Part shown: piece by piece, positions 7,565-15,950 of the stretch
Layout: each line of letters opens with the position of its first letter
Numbering within the stretch: the stretch's first letter is position 1
NCBI GenBank assembly: GCA_029560455.1
Contig: JAKQKW010000041.1
Span: 1-38,563 of the forward strand
Direction: 5' to 3'
DNA length: 38,563 nt
Source of the DNA: Candidatus Rifleibacteriota bacterium
GTDB taxonomy: Bacteria > Riflebacteria > Ozemobacteria > Ozemobacterales > Ozemobacteraceae
The notes under the pieces: generated by a model
Told to the model about the DNA's origin: nothing
The model's database searches: none
The model's input: only the letters and a program-made list of their open reading frames with translations
Program-made: the position numbers and the translations under genes

Positions 7565-7630
7565 CGTCATCCCTGCGAAGGCAGGGATCTAAGCCTTATC
7601 GATGAGATTCCCGCCTTCGCGGGAATGACG
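7565..7630. repeat. Palindromic interspersed repeat, intact-looking copy
   Basis: A 66-base unit with inverted ends CGTCATCCC and GGGAATGACG contains two hairpins. TCCCTGC/GCAGGGA occupies 7570-7587. ATTCCCGC/GCGGGAAT occupies 7607-7626 with loop CTTC. Repeats of this general appearance are scattered between genes in many bacterial genomes. It lies between two converging genes (6826-7389 plus, 7705-8406 minus), where it could also act as a two-way transcription barrier. Apart from this unit, the copy at 7394 and the tandem repeat, the 7390-7704 gap shows nothing else. Confidence 0.8.
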
Positions 7631-7704
7631 ATAAAACTACAGATTCAACTTTGACAAAGGGCTAGCTTCGGCAACTATATCTTCGATAAACACAGAGAGC
7701 GGGT

Positions 7705-8406
7705 TTATTTCAGGGGAAGTCTGAATTCTTCAGCGAACTGAGCGAGCATCGTGTCGATCCAGTAACCGCCGAAGCCCATTTTGCGGGCCTTGAGCAGATT
7801 CAGAATAGCCTTGCCCTTCTGATTTTGCTGCGACCAGGCCATGGCAAGCACGACATAGGCCCAGCCGGTTTTGTGCGAGCGGCCTTCAAGATATTCAATG
7901 GTCTTGATCGGCTGATGCAAAGCAAGGTGCAGTGACGCCAGATCAACAAGCAGAAATTCGTTGGTCGGATTCAGGTGAAGAGCGAGAGTAAGCTCTTCAA
8001 AAGCATCGAGAAAGGCGCCGCGGCCGGCAAGAATAAGGCCCAGCGCATGGTGTGCATCGGCGTTTTCGGGGTTATCGGCAATTGCCTGTCTGGCAAAACG
8101 CTCAGCGAGATTGTAATCGGATTCACTTGAAGAACCGAGAAGTGACAGATAGAAATAGATACGGCCAAGTTCAAGATAACCTTTCCCCATGCCTTCGGGC
8201 AGGGTGACCGAATCTTCATAATGACGCCAGGCCTGACGCAGCAATTCAGTATTGCCAAGACGCAGACCGTCTTCCATCATTTTGTGGGGCTCGATTATCG
8301 GAATCCCGCCTTCGAGAACTCTTATCGAAAGAGCTGAAGCTGAGTTTGCAAAAATGCAAAGCAGTGCAGTTGTCATAATAAGCAAATATTTATTGCCAAT
8401 AGACAT
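7705..8406 (-). CDS. Exported TPR-repeat protein
   Basis: The 233-residue product starts at the ATG at 8406, which has a perfect AGGAGG nearby. A longer frame from 8451 has no such signal and would bury the signal peptide. Residues 1-26 form a signal peptide (core YLLIMTTALLCIFA). Most of the rest consists of tetratricopeptide repeats. The clearest is NADAHHALGLILAGRGAFLD, followed by AFEELTLALHLNPTN. TPR arrays bind protein partners, so a periplasmic scaffolding role is likely. It is divergent from the long signalling operon that starts at 8479, with 72 bases between them that must hold both promoters. No specific family is recognised. Confidence 0.82.
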   Translation of the reverse strand: MSIGNKYLLIMTTALLCIFANSASALSIRVLEGGIPIIEPHKMMEDGLRLGNTELLRQAWRHYEDSVTLPEGMGKGYLELGRIYFYLSLLGSSSESDYNLAERFARQAIADNPENADAHHALGLILAGRGAFLDAFEELTLALHLNPTNEFLLVDLASLHLALHQPIKTIEYLEGRSHKTGWAYVVLAMAWSQQNQKGKAILNLLKARKMGFGGYWIDTMLAQFAEEFRLPLK

Positions 8407-8478
8407 TTTTATCCTCCTGATGTTATAAATACCTGTATTATTCTCTATCATGCAGCGGTCCTAAAATCCAGAAAAAAA

Positions 8479-11400
8479 ATGGCACAGAATCCAGTCGATG
8501 AGAAGAGTTTCAAGTCACGCCTGAATGAACCGCAGGTGTGGATATTTTTGTTTGTATTTTTTGCCGCTCTGCCGCTGCTGATCTATTATCACACCTATCG
8601 GCTCTATCTCGAGGATAATTTTCAGCGCAACCGCAACTCGATGGTTAACGCCTACCAGCGTGAACTAAGTTCTTTCAGTGTTAAATCGACAAACCGGCAG
8701 ATTTTTCAGCAGCTGTTTCAAAGTTTTCGCGACACATACAGAAAGGCTTATGTCGACAAGGCGCAACATGCGAACCTGGTTCGCAACCTGCTTCAGGATA
8801 TCCCGTCGAATTCATCGATCATCATCTGGGATGACCGCGGCCACATTTCACCTGGCAGTCTTATCAACATGCAGGCCTCAGGAACGGAAAACATCGAGAA
8901 ATTCGTTGATCTGCTCCTGACCGCATTTGAAGAATTTTCAGCCGGTTCAAACCTGCAGACCCTGCATCAGATTAAAAAGTTCGAGCAGCAGCATTCCCCG
9001 TTCTTTGCCGGGCTGGCACCGCTTCTTGGGCGTGGATTCCCGGTATCTCAGGCATTAACAAGCCCCAACCAGGTAACCGGCAACTACCTTTCCGCTTCTG
9101 AAGTATTTTTCTTCTGGGATTTCTTCAACAGCAAAAGCAATACCCTCGGTGGCTTTGCCGTAATTGTGCCACTGAAAAATCTGTCGCCGGTCTTTGGACT
9201 CAAGCAGGTTCTCAGTCGCGACATCGGCGCCACTCCCGAAAACTCATACGGCTTTTTCGATCAGACTTCTGGCGAAGTAGCCATTGCTTATCAGCCCCTG
9301 CTGCCGGTAGCCCGCAACGTCATCAAATTGTTTGAAAATGGTCTTGCCAATCCATTTTTTGTTGAAGACTGGGTTCTTTTTGTGCAGCCCCACCCTGACA
9401 GTTCCAGTGCCAGCGTTTTCAGCCTTTTTTCGACAGTTCCGCTTCGCGAAGCTTTTGACAACGACCTGCAGTCGACACGCATAGTGCTCATCCTTCTATT
9501 GCTCTCGGCCGCATTCGTCTTTTTTCACTATTATCGCCTGACCAACACCAGTGGTCTGTCGCTGCGCCAGAAAATGGCGGCCCTGTTTTTCATGTGCATG
9601 CAGCTGCCGGTTTCAATTCTAATTTTCCTTGGAATCAGGTTTTCGATCAGTCAGGGCATTCTGCTGAATAAAGAAGCCGAAGCCCGTCTTACCGAGCTGA
9701 TCAAAAAGGTCGACTCTTCTACTTCAGGCCATTACCGAAACGTTAACGAATGGCTCAAATCGATCAAGAATCTGCCCGAAATGGTCGAGCTCGACAAGAA
9801 TCGTCTGCGCGAGACTTTTTTCAGATTTGTTCGTTCAGAACAGCTTGAAACCTTTTATCTTATCGGGCTCGACGGAAAAATCGAGTTCGATATCGATAAT
9901 CTGGCCGGCGACAATGCCAACAACCGTCTTTTCATACAGGAACTCGGCATGCGCATTCTTGCCAACGACTCCAGCGATATGACTGCCGCCACAGGTATCA
10001 CCGCTCTCGACGACGGTCTTTTCGATCTGGTGACCCGCCGCACCGGCGTAATGCACCAGATTATCTGGCCAGGGAGCAACCTGCACAAGTTCATATTTTC
10101 TGACGTCGTTACCACCAGCGACGGCCGAAAATTCGCATCAATAGCGACAATTTCCAAAACAGAGCTTGACCGCAAATATCTGCGCCAGGCGGTTAATGAC
10201 CAGGCACAGGTTTACCAGGGGTCTGCCGAGCTCATCATCCTGAAGGAAGACGACATCTCAGAAACGATTCCGAAGTTGTCACCCGTCTTCAAGGCCAATC
10301 TGCTGCCGCTGATTGCGGCCAGCAATTTCTCGAACAACATCGCCTCTGACCTGCTGCGAGACGATACCGAACCGATGCTTGTCGCCATCGGCCGTGGCGT
10401 TATCGCGCGTGATTTCCTTATTGGCGCGCGCTTCAGCTGGAACCGCATCATGGAAACCATCAATTTCACCTACATGCTGGTCGGTCTGGGGCTTTTCTTC
10501 AGTCTCGCGGCATCACTTTTTCTGATCACCATACTTATCAAAGAGTTTCTCGCACCGGTTTCGGTACTTTCCAACGGTGCCAGAGCCATAAGCAACGGTG
10601 ACCTGGAGCTTAATCTGCCAGTCTTTGCCAAAGACGAACTCGGCGAGTTGTCGACGATCTTCAATCTGATGACCAGGCGTCTGCGCAACCGCCTCACTGA
10701 GCTGACTGTGCTTTACAATCTTACCCAGAAAGCATCGACCACTCACAGTCAGCGCGAAATCTTCGAGCTGGCGGCCGAAAATCTGCAGCAGCATCTGAAC
10801 GCCATTTCCTCAGGAACAGTCTGGGTAGGCCGCAACGACAACGAATCAGACCTGTATCTCTCTGAAAGTCTCGACCAGGCAGAGACAGAATCGATAAAGA
10901 CCTGCGCCAGAGCATCTCTGCGCAACTGCCGTGAGACTCTCGATACCGACGAGAAAACCGGCAAGCATTACCTCAGCCTGCCACTCTATTTTGAAGACCG
11001 CAAATTCGGGGCTGTCTACCTGGTGTTCGATCAGAACCGCTTCGGCGAAAAGAAAGTATTCTCTGACGACGAAAAGAACTTTATGGATACGCTGCGGCAT
11101 CACCTTGGGCTGATCATCGAAAATCAGCGTCTTTTCGAAGAAGCAATTACCGACGGCCTGACAAAGCTCTACCTGCGCCGGTTTTTTCTGGCGAGTCTCG
11201 ACAAGGAGATCAGCCGTTCAAAGCGCTATCAGCTCGAACTCTCTCTGTTGCTGCTCGACATCGACAATTTCAAGAAATTCAATGATACCTACGGTCACCA
11301 GGCGGGCGACCATGTTCTCAGGGAAACCGCCCAGCGACTGACCGAAAATATCAGAGCCGTCGACACACCCGGCCGCTACGGTGGTGAAGAAATTGCGCTG

Positions 11401-11643
11401 CTGCTGCCGCAAACCGGCATAAAAGATGCGTATGTTGTAGCAGAGCGCATTCGCAAGGCCATAGAAAATGCTGAATATAATTTTCGCAACCTCAGCATGA
11501 AAGTCACGGTTTCAATTGGTGTCAGTTCGCTGCATATGCGCAACCTCAGCATGGAAGAACTCGTCGACGAAGCCGACCGGGCCCTGTATGTAGCAAAAAG
11601 CAAAGGCCGCAATCAGGTTCGAATCGCTCCGGAGGCTATGTAA
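8479..11643 (+). CDS. Dual-sensor membrane diguanylate cyclase (HAMP-GAF-GGDEF)
   Basis: The 1054-residue receptor probably makes c-di-GMP. It has a first membrane helix at about 20-41 and a large periplasmic region to about 334. Two helices (335-351 and 366-385) flank a short cytoplasmic loop. A second external region runs to about 660, followed by a fourth helix (665-689) and a HAMP domain (about 690-742). A GAF-like domain (about 755-885) and a GGDEF domain (about 888-1054) complete it. The active-site motif is GGEEI (968-972). An intact inhibitory I-site RAVD (959-962) lies just upstream, so product inhibition is expected. No strong Shine-Dalgarno precedes the ATG. Its stop overlaps the next ATG by one base (TAATG), coupling it to two pseudopilin genes. 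That suggests control of the appendage by c-di-GMP. Its membrane scaffold matches the two phosphatases at 31352-37073. Confidence 0.93.
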   Translation: MAQNPVDEKSFKSRLNEPQVWIFLFVFFAALPLLIYYHTYRLYLEDNFQRNRNSMVNAYQRELSSFSVKSTNRQIFQQLFQSFRDTYRKAYVDKAQHANLVRNLLQDIPSNSSIIIWDDRGHISPGSLINMQASGTENIEKFVDLLLTAFEEFSAGSNLQTLHQIKKFEQQHSPFFAGLAPLLGRGFPVSQALTSPNQVTGNYLSASEVFFFWDFFNSKSNTLGGFAVIVPLKNLSPVFGLKQVLSRDIGATPENSYGFFDQTSGEVAIAYQPLLPVARNVIKLFENGLANPFFVEDWVLFVQPHPDSSSASVFSLFSTVPLREAFDNDLQSTRIVLILLLLSAAFVFFHYYRLTNTSGLSLRQKMAALFFMCMQLPVSILIFLGIRFSISQGILLNKEAEARLTELIKKVDSSTSGHYRNVNEWLKSIKNLPEMVELDKNRLRETFFRFVRSEQLETFYLIGLDGKIEFDIDNLAGDNANNRLFIQELGMRILANDSSDMTAATGITALDDGLFDLVTRRTGVMHQIIWPGSNLHKFIFSDVVTTSDGRKFASIATISKTELDRKYLRQAVNDQAQVYQGSAELIILKEDDISETIPKLSPVFKANLLPLIAASNFSNNIASDLLRDDTEPMLVAIGRGVIARDFLIGARFSWNRIMETINFTYMLVGLGLFFSLAASLFLITILIKEFLAPVSVLSNGARAISNGDLELNLPVFAKDELGELSTIFNLMTRRLRNRLTELTVLYNLTQKASTTHSQREIFELAAENLQQHLNAISSGTVWVGRNDNESDLYLSESLDQAETESIKTCARASLRNCRETLDTDEKTGKHYLSLPLYFEDRKFGAVYLVFDQNRFGEKKVFSDDEKNFMDTLRHHLGLIIENQRLFEEAITDGLTKLYLRRFFLASLDKEISRSKRYQLELSLLLLDIDNFKKFNDTYGHQAGDHVLRETAQRLTENIRAVDTPGRYGGEEIALLLPQTGIKDAYVVAERIRKAIENAEYNFRNLSMKVTVSIGVSSLHMRNLSMEELVDEADRALYVAKSKGRNQVRIAPEAM

Positions 11644-12206
11644 TGCAAAAATTCAGTCATAAATTACGCGCCTTCACCCTTGTTGAGATTCTCGTCGTTC
11701 TTTTTCTGGTCGGGCTGGTAGCCCTGCCGTTCACCAATATGTTTCTTTTCGGAGTTCAGGGCAGCCATGACAATGCCGAGCATGTTCTCGCCTACAATCT
11801 GGCCCGTGAAAAACTTGAAGAAATAAAGGGTCTGCCGTTCGAGGTCATCAAATCAGACTACGAAAATTTCAGAGAAGTTTTTCAGGACCGCCAGAAATAC
11901 GATGAGGCCTATTACAACGAGGCATCGTTCGAGAAATACTTCTCCGACGTTTTCACAGACCGCTCGCTCAACGACAGTGAACTGAAAACCACCTTCACGC
12001 GGCTGAAACAGATCTACCCCAAAGCGTATCTGAAGCCTCTGCAGACTTACCCCGAAGACTACCGGAACTTTCGCCGCGTCGTCAAAGCCGAACAGATTTC
12101 TGAATCGGCTATGCCCTCAAAAATGAAAAAAATATCGGTATTCGTCTATGATGGTGACGGCAAAAAGACCGCCGAAATTGCAACTTTTATCGGGCAGCAC
12201 AAATGA
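11643..12206 (+). CDS. GspI/PilV-like pseudopilin
   Basis: The 187-residue product carries a class III prepilin leader, MQKFSHKLRA, followed by FTLVEILVVLFLVGLVALPF with Glu at mature +5. The residue before the cleavage site is Ala10 and not Gly. The region after the helix (AYNLAREKLEEIKGLPF) matches the conserved pattern of GspI/PilV-type proteins. The rest is charged and not assignable. Its start overlaps the diguanylate cyclase stop by one base and its stop overlaps the next pseudopilin by four (ATGA). Translation of this unit is therefore coupled across signalling and structural genes. It is probably a minor subunit of a type IV pilus or type II secretion-like pseudopilus. Confidence 0.87.
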   Translation: MQKFSHKLRAFTLVEILVVLFLVGLVALPFTNMFLFGVQGSHDNAEHVLAYNLAREKLEEIKGLPFEVIKSDYENFREVFQDRQKYDEAYYNEASFEKYFSDVFTDRSLNDSELKTTFTRLKQIYPKAYLKPLQTYPEDYRNFRRVVKAEQISESAMPSKMKKISVFVYDGDGKKTAEIATFIGQHK

Positions 12207-12832
12207 CAGAAAAACTCTTTAAACGTCAGGGCTTTACCCTCGTCGAACTGCTGATGGGCATGTCGCTTACCCTTCTCGTCGGCGGCGTTCTCTACCTGAT
12301 GCAGTCGACGGGCATGTCAACCGTAAGAAAGGGCACTTCGCAACTGCTGCTCACCTCTGAAATCCGCAATAAAATGGAACGCATGGTTGCTGACCTGCGC
12401 AACGCCAAGGAAATTCTTGAAGTCAAACCCGACTCGATCAAAATGCGCTGCTACAAATATTCACCCGAAAAGCCCGAGCCCGGTGAAGATGCTCTGATAA
12501 CCGTAAGTTATGAAATCGAGCGCGAAGGCCGGCAGCAGGTGATGTGGCGCATCGAAAACCGCGACAACCCGGTAAAAATGCTCAGCCTTGACCGCATCGG
12601 CGAAAAGCTTTTTCAGCCTTTTTTTGAAGCGCATGACCCGGCCTCGCCGACTGGCTGGTCGTTTTACCCGTTCGACATGGTTTCAAACGATTCGGGGCAA
12701 CGGGCGCGCATCAGCCTGATCCGCATCACCCTGGATTTCAAACAGCAGGGTGAATCGGCATCACTCGTTACTTCGGTGGCATTGCGACCGGCAGCGACAA
12801 GAATACGACAGCCAAACTGGAAATTCCGCTGA
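12203..12832 (+). CDS. GspJ/PilW-like pseudopilin
   Basis: The 209-residue product has the canonical leader MTEKLFKRQG, with Gly10 before the cleavage site, then FTLVELLMGMSLTLLVGGVL with Glu at mature +5. The following segment (LLTSEIRNKMERMVADLRNA) is typical of GspJ/PilW proteins. It is the only pseudopilin in the window with both the normal Gly and the normal Glu. It starts inside the end of the GspI-like gene (ATGA) and its stop shares a base with the next gene (TGATG). No GspK-like third partner is present in this operon, unlike the operon at 1073-4543, so the two sets may cooperate or serve different assemblies. Confidence 0.87.
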   Translation: MTEKLFKRQGFTLVELLMGMSLTLLVGGVLYLMQSTGMSTVRKGTSQLLLTSEIRNKMERMVADLRNAKEILEVKPDSIKMRCYKYSPEKPEPGEDALITVSYEIEREGRQQVMWRIENRDNPVKMLSLDRIGEKLFQPFFEAHDPASPTGWSFYPFDMVSNDSGQRARISLIRITLDFKQQGESASLVTSVALRPAATRIRQPNWKFR

Positions 12833-14868
12833 TGAAGCTTCCTGCCTTTCTCAGTATTGCCTCGGCAGTGATCCAGATAATTCTGGCGGTGATGGTTCTT
12901 GTACGCAACACCGACCGTCGCGAAAACCGCCTTTTCAGCCTTCTTTTACTGCTCTTCACTTTCTGGAACCTTGCCGAGCTGTATCTGATATTTAAAGGTA
13001 TCAGCCAGTTCGGACTGCAGCTGCTTTTCACTCCCGGGATTCTGCTGGGCTATTTCTTCTGCATCTTTACCGCCATTTATCCAGAACCCCAGCCAGAAGC
13101 AATAATCTTCAGAAATCGCCAGACCCCGGCCCTGCTGTTTCTACCAGCTCTTCTGCTGCTGGTTCTTCTCTGGTCGGGGCGCCTCATAAGCAGTTTCGAA
13201 CCAATCAGCGACGGAGTGTCGCTGGCCTTCGGCAGTAACGAGTTTCTGCTCAAAGGCGTCATCATTTTCTATCTTTTTCTCTCGCTTTCGACCCTGTCAA
13301 AAAGCCGGCAGAAAGCTGAAACAACCACGCAGATAAGGCGCCTGCGCTACACTTTTACCGCAATGCTGCTTCCGGTAGCCGCTGGTTCGATAACCATCGC
13401 CCTGAGCCGCTGGTTCATGGGAGTCGGCACCGTCTATACCTTCGGTCTGTTTCCGGTGCTGTCGATCATCATGAGCATCATTCTCAGCTACACAATGCTT
13501 CGCTACAACCTGATGGAAATAGACCTGATCTTTTCAATCGGTCTGGTTTACACCCTGCTTACCGCCATTCTTGCCGGCTGCATGGAACTGATGCAGGAAC
13601 TGCTGCAATCGATTCTCGATGTTTCAGACCTTTCAACGAAAATACTTTCGATTCTGGTGATCGCCGGGATCTTTTCACCACTGAAAGAAATGCTTATCAG
13701 CCTTGTCGACCGTTTTTTCGGGCGACAGAGTTTTGACGCGGCGAAGGTCATGCAGACAGTTCTTGCTGAACTACGGCGCCAGCCTGACCAGGCACGCATG
13801 CTCGCAAGATTCGTTGGTGAACTGCAGCTGATTCTCGATTTTTCAACCGCCGAAACCATGGCGGTCAGCATGGGTGCGCCGGCGATTAATTTTCCGGAAC
13901 TGCCGGATGGGCTCAACGAAATAGACGGCATCATCCACCATTTTGGCCAGACCGGCGATGAAAAGCATGGGCAGGTCGCCAGAGAGCTTCGGCAGAAAGA
14001 TTTCCGCCACTATTTTCCATTCAGAACCGAGGAAGAATTTTTTGGCTGCCTGCTCGTCGGCCCCAAAAACACGCGCGTGCCCTATACCGAAGCCGAAATC
14101 AATCTGGTTACCGGCCTGGCCAACGAGATACCCCACATAATTCAGAATCTGCAGATGATCGACCGTCTGCTGCAACAGGAAAAGATCAGCCAGGAAATTT
14201 CTCTGGCTGCCGGCATGCTGAAGGCAATCAGTGCTAAAACCGGCATCGGCAGTTTTGCGGGCCTGAAAATCTGTTCATTTGCCTCACTTGCAGGTGAAAT
14301 CAAGGGTGACATGATTGACATCTGTGAAGAGTCGGGCAATTCTTACATCGGCGTACTGGATGCCTTTCATCATGGGATACAGGCTGTGCTCACCCTCAAT
14401 CTCGTTTTCAGTGTCTTTCGCACGATGCCTGACCATGACAGCAAAATCGCCACCACCGATAGACTGCTCAGACACTTTGCCGGCCAGAACCTCTGCTCGG
14501 CGCTGACGCTTCTGACCCTTGAAAAAGGCGAATTCAAGCTGCGCAACTGCGGAAACCCACCGCCGCTGCTGATTTCAGAAGGAAAAGTAACCGAACTGCC
14601 GATCGGCGGGTCTAAACCGGTCGGGGTTGCAGCTGAACCGGCAACCTGTGATATCATGCTGCAGCAGAACGATCTGCTGCTGATTTCGACCAATGGCCTG
14701 TTCAAGGCCTTCAAAGAACTGCGCGGCGTGGCGCTCCCCGATTATCTGGCCGCTGCAGCTCCGAAAGGCGTCGAAGACTGTCACAGACTTCTTTCTGCCG
14801 AAATTGAGCCTTTTATCAGAAAAAGATACTCAGACGACATTACCTTTATCATAGCAGGAAAACCTTGA
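12832..14868 (+). CDS. 7TM-type membrane sensor with GAF-like linker and degenerate SpoIIE/PP2C domain
   Basis: The first 290 residues of this 678-residue protein hold about eight membrane helices. The segment SYTMLRYNLMEIDLIFSIG and the later LVDRFFGRQSFDAAKVM resemble the N-terminal 7TM region and linker of certain histidine kinases. A GAF-like part covers about 310-445. The C-terminal 225 residues align with SpoIIE/RsbU phosphatases. Two metal aspartates are present, in KGDMID (Asp493) and LDAFHHG (Asp510), as is the final SDDIT (Asp668/669). However, the TDG motif reads STNG with Asn621, and the AGH motif reads NCGN. Activity is therefore doubtful; it may bind a partner without dephosphorylating it. 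It is coupled by TGATG to the pseudopilin before it and to ispG after it. Confidence 0.83.
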   Translation: MKLPAFLSIASAVIQIILAVMVLVRNTDRRENRLFSLLLLLFTFWNLAELYLIFKGISQFGLQLLFTPGILLGYFFCIFTAIYPEPQPEAIIFRNRQTPALLFLPALLLLVLLWSGRLISSFEPISDGVSLAFGSNEFLLKGVIIFYLFLSLSTLSKSRQKAETTTQIRRLRYTFTAMLLPVAAGSITIALSRWFMGVGTVYTFGLFPVLSIIMSIILSYTMLRYNLMEIDLIFSIGLVYTLLTAILAGCMELMQELLQSILDVSDLSTKILSILVIAGIFSPLKEMLISLVDRFFGRQSFDAAKVMQTVLAELRRQPDQARMLARFVGELQLILDFSTAETMAVSMGAPAINFPELPDGLNEIDGIIHHFGQTGDEKHGQVARELRQKDFRHYFPFRTEEEFFGCLLVGPKNTRVPYTEAEINLVTGLANEIPHIIQNLQMIDRLLQQEKISQEISLAAGMLKAISAKTGIGSFAGLKICSFASLAGEIKGDMIDICEESGNSYIGVLDAFHHGIQAVLTLNLVFSVFRTMPDHDSKIATTDRLLRHFAGQNLCSALTLLTLEKGEFKLRNCGNPPPLLISEGKVTELPIGGSKPVGVAAEPATCDIMLQQNDLLLISTNGLFKAFKELRGVALPDYLAAAAPKGVEDCHRLLSAEIEPFIRKRYSDDITFIIAGKP

Positions 14869-15935
14869 TGAGCATTGAAAGACGCCGAAGCCGTACCATA
14901 AAACTTGGTCAGGTCGCCGTTGGCGGTCAATCGCCGATTACTGTGCAGACGATGACCAAAACCGACACCCGTGACGTTACCGCCACAATCAGCGAAATAA
15001 AAAGACTGCATCTGGCCGGCTGTGACATCATAAGGCTGGCAGTGCCTGATATGACTGCCGCCGATGCGCTTAAGCCGATCTGTGAGCAGTCACCGCTTCC
15101 GGTAATTGCCGACATTCACTTCGACCACCAGCTGGCGCTTGCCGCGGTGCGCAACGGGGTTCACGGGCTGCGTCTCAATCCCGGCAACATCCGCAGCGAG
15201 GAAAAAGTCAGAGAAGTTGCAGCTGCGGCCAGAGATCGTGGTATTCCGATCAGGGTTGGCGTCAATGCCGGCTCACTCGACCCGGAAATCAGGGCCTGGC
15301 ATGGCGGTGTTACCGCTGCGGCACTTGCTGAATCAGCAATGAATGAAGTCAGGCGCCTCGAAAAATACGACTTCAACCTGATCAAGATTGCAGTAAAAGC
15401 CTTTGATCTCAAAACCATGACCGAAGCCGTACGGCTTGTCGCTGCCGACTGTGATTACCCGCTGCACCTGGGTGTTACCGAATCCGGTCTGCCCGAAGAA
15501 GGTATCGTCAGATCATCGATCGGCATCGGGCACCTCCTTATGCAGGGCATCGGCGACACGATCAGGGTTTCGCTGACCGGCGATTCGACCGACGAAATTG
15601 CCACCGGCATTCGCATTCTGAAATGCCTGGGGCTGCGTTCAGCCGGCCCGGTAATTGTCTCATGCCCGACCTGTGGGCGCTGCCAGATACCGCTGCAGAA
15701 AATTGCCAGAGAAGTTCAACAGCGCCTCGCCGGCGTAACCGCCGAGCTGCACATTGCAGTCATGGGCTGCGCCGTCAATGGCCCTGGCGAAGCCGAACAG
15801 GCAGATTTCGGCATTGCCGGCGGCAAAGAAAGCGGGCTGATTTTCAGACGTGGTCGCATTATCAGAACGCTGCCGGCCGACCAGCTGGTCGACGGTCTTA
15901 TTGAAGAAATTTTCAAGAGCCTGAATCAGAGCTGA
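14868..15935 (+). CDS. ispG: 4-hydroxy-3-methylbut-2-en-1-yl diphosphate synthase (IspG/GcpE)
   Basis: IspG converts methylerythritol cyclodiphosphate to HMBPP in the non-mevalonate isoprenoid pathway, using a 4Fe-4S cluster. The 355-residue product has the TIM-barrel N-terminus (VAVGGQSPITVQTMTKTDTR, ADIHFDH, GLRLNPGNI). The cluster ligands are in CPTCGRC and VMGCAVNGPGEA. Length and domain set match the short bacterial type (E. coli 372 residues). I chose ATG 14868, which overlaps the previous stop (TGATG) with AGGAAAA upstream; an in-frame TTG immediately before is possible. It is an essential housekeeping gene embedded in a signalling and pseudopilin operon, so its expression is tied to that transcript unless an internal promoter exists. 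None was obvious. Confidence 0.96.
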   Translation: MSIERRRSRTIKLGQVAVGGQSPITVQTMTKTDTRDVTATISEIKRLHLAGCDIIRLAVPDMTAADALKPICEQSPLPVIADIHFDHQLALAAVRNGVHGLRLNPGNIRSEEKVREVAAAARDRGIPIRVGVNAGSLDPEIRAWHGGVTAAALAESAMNEVRRLEKYDFNLIKIAVKAFDLKTMTEAVRLVAADCDYPLHLGVTESGLPEEGIVRSSIGIGHLLMQGIGDTIRVSLTGDSTDEIATGIRILKCLGLRSAGPVIVSCPTCGRCQIPLQKIAREVQQRLAGVTAELHIAVMGCAVNGPGEAEQADFGIAGGKESGLIFRRGRIIRTLPADQLVDGLIEEIFKSLNQS

Positions 15936-15950
15936 ATGGAGAACAGCATA

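Noticed and set aside
6531..7630. Possible CRISPR array from repeated CCCTGCG and GGGAATGACG units
   Set aside because: Units are palindromic, unequal in spacing, few in number and differ in sequence; no cas genes are present.
8407..8478. Promoter boxes for the divergent TPR and diguanylate cyclase genes
   Set aside because: Several AT-rich hexamers occur (AATAAT, TATAAC) but no pair with good spacing stood out, so none was listed.
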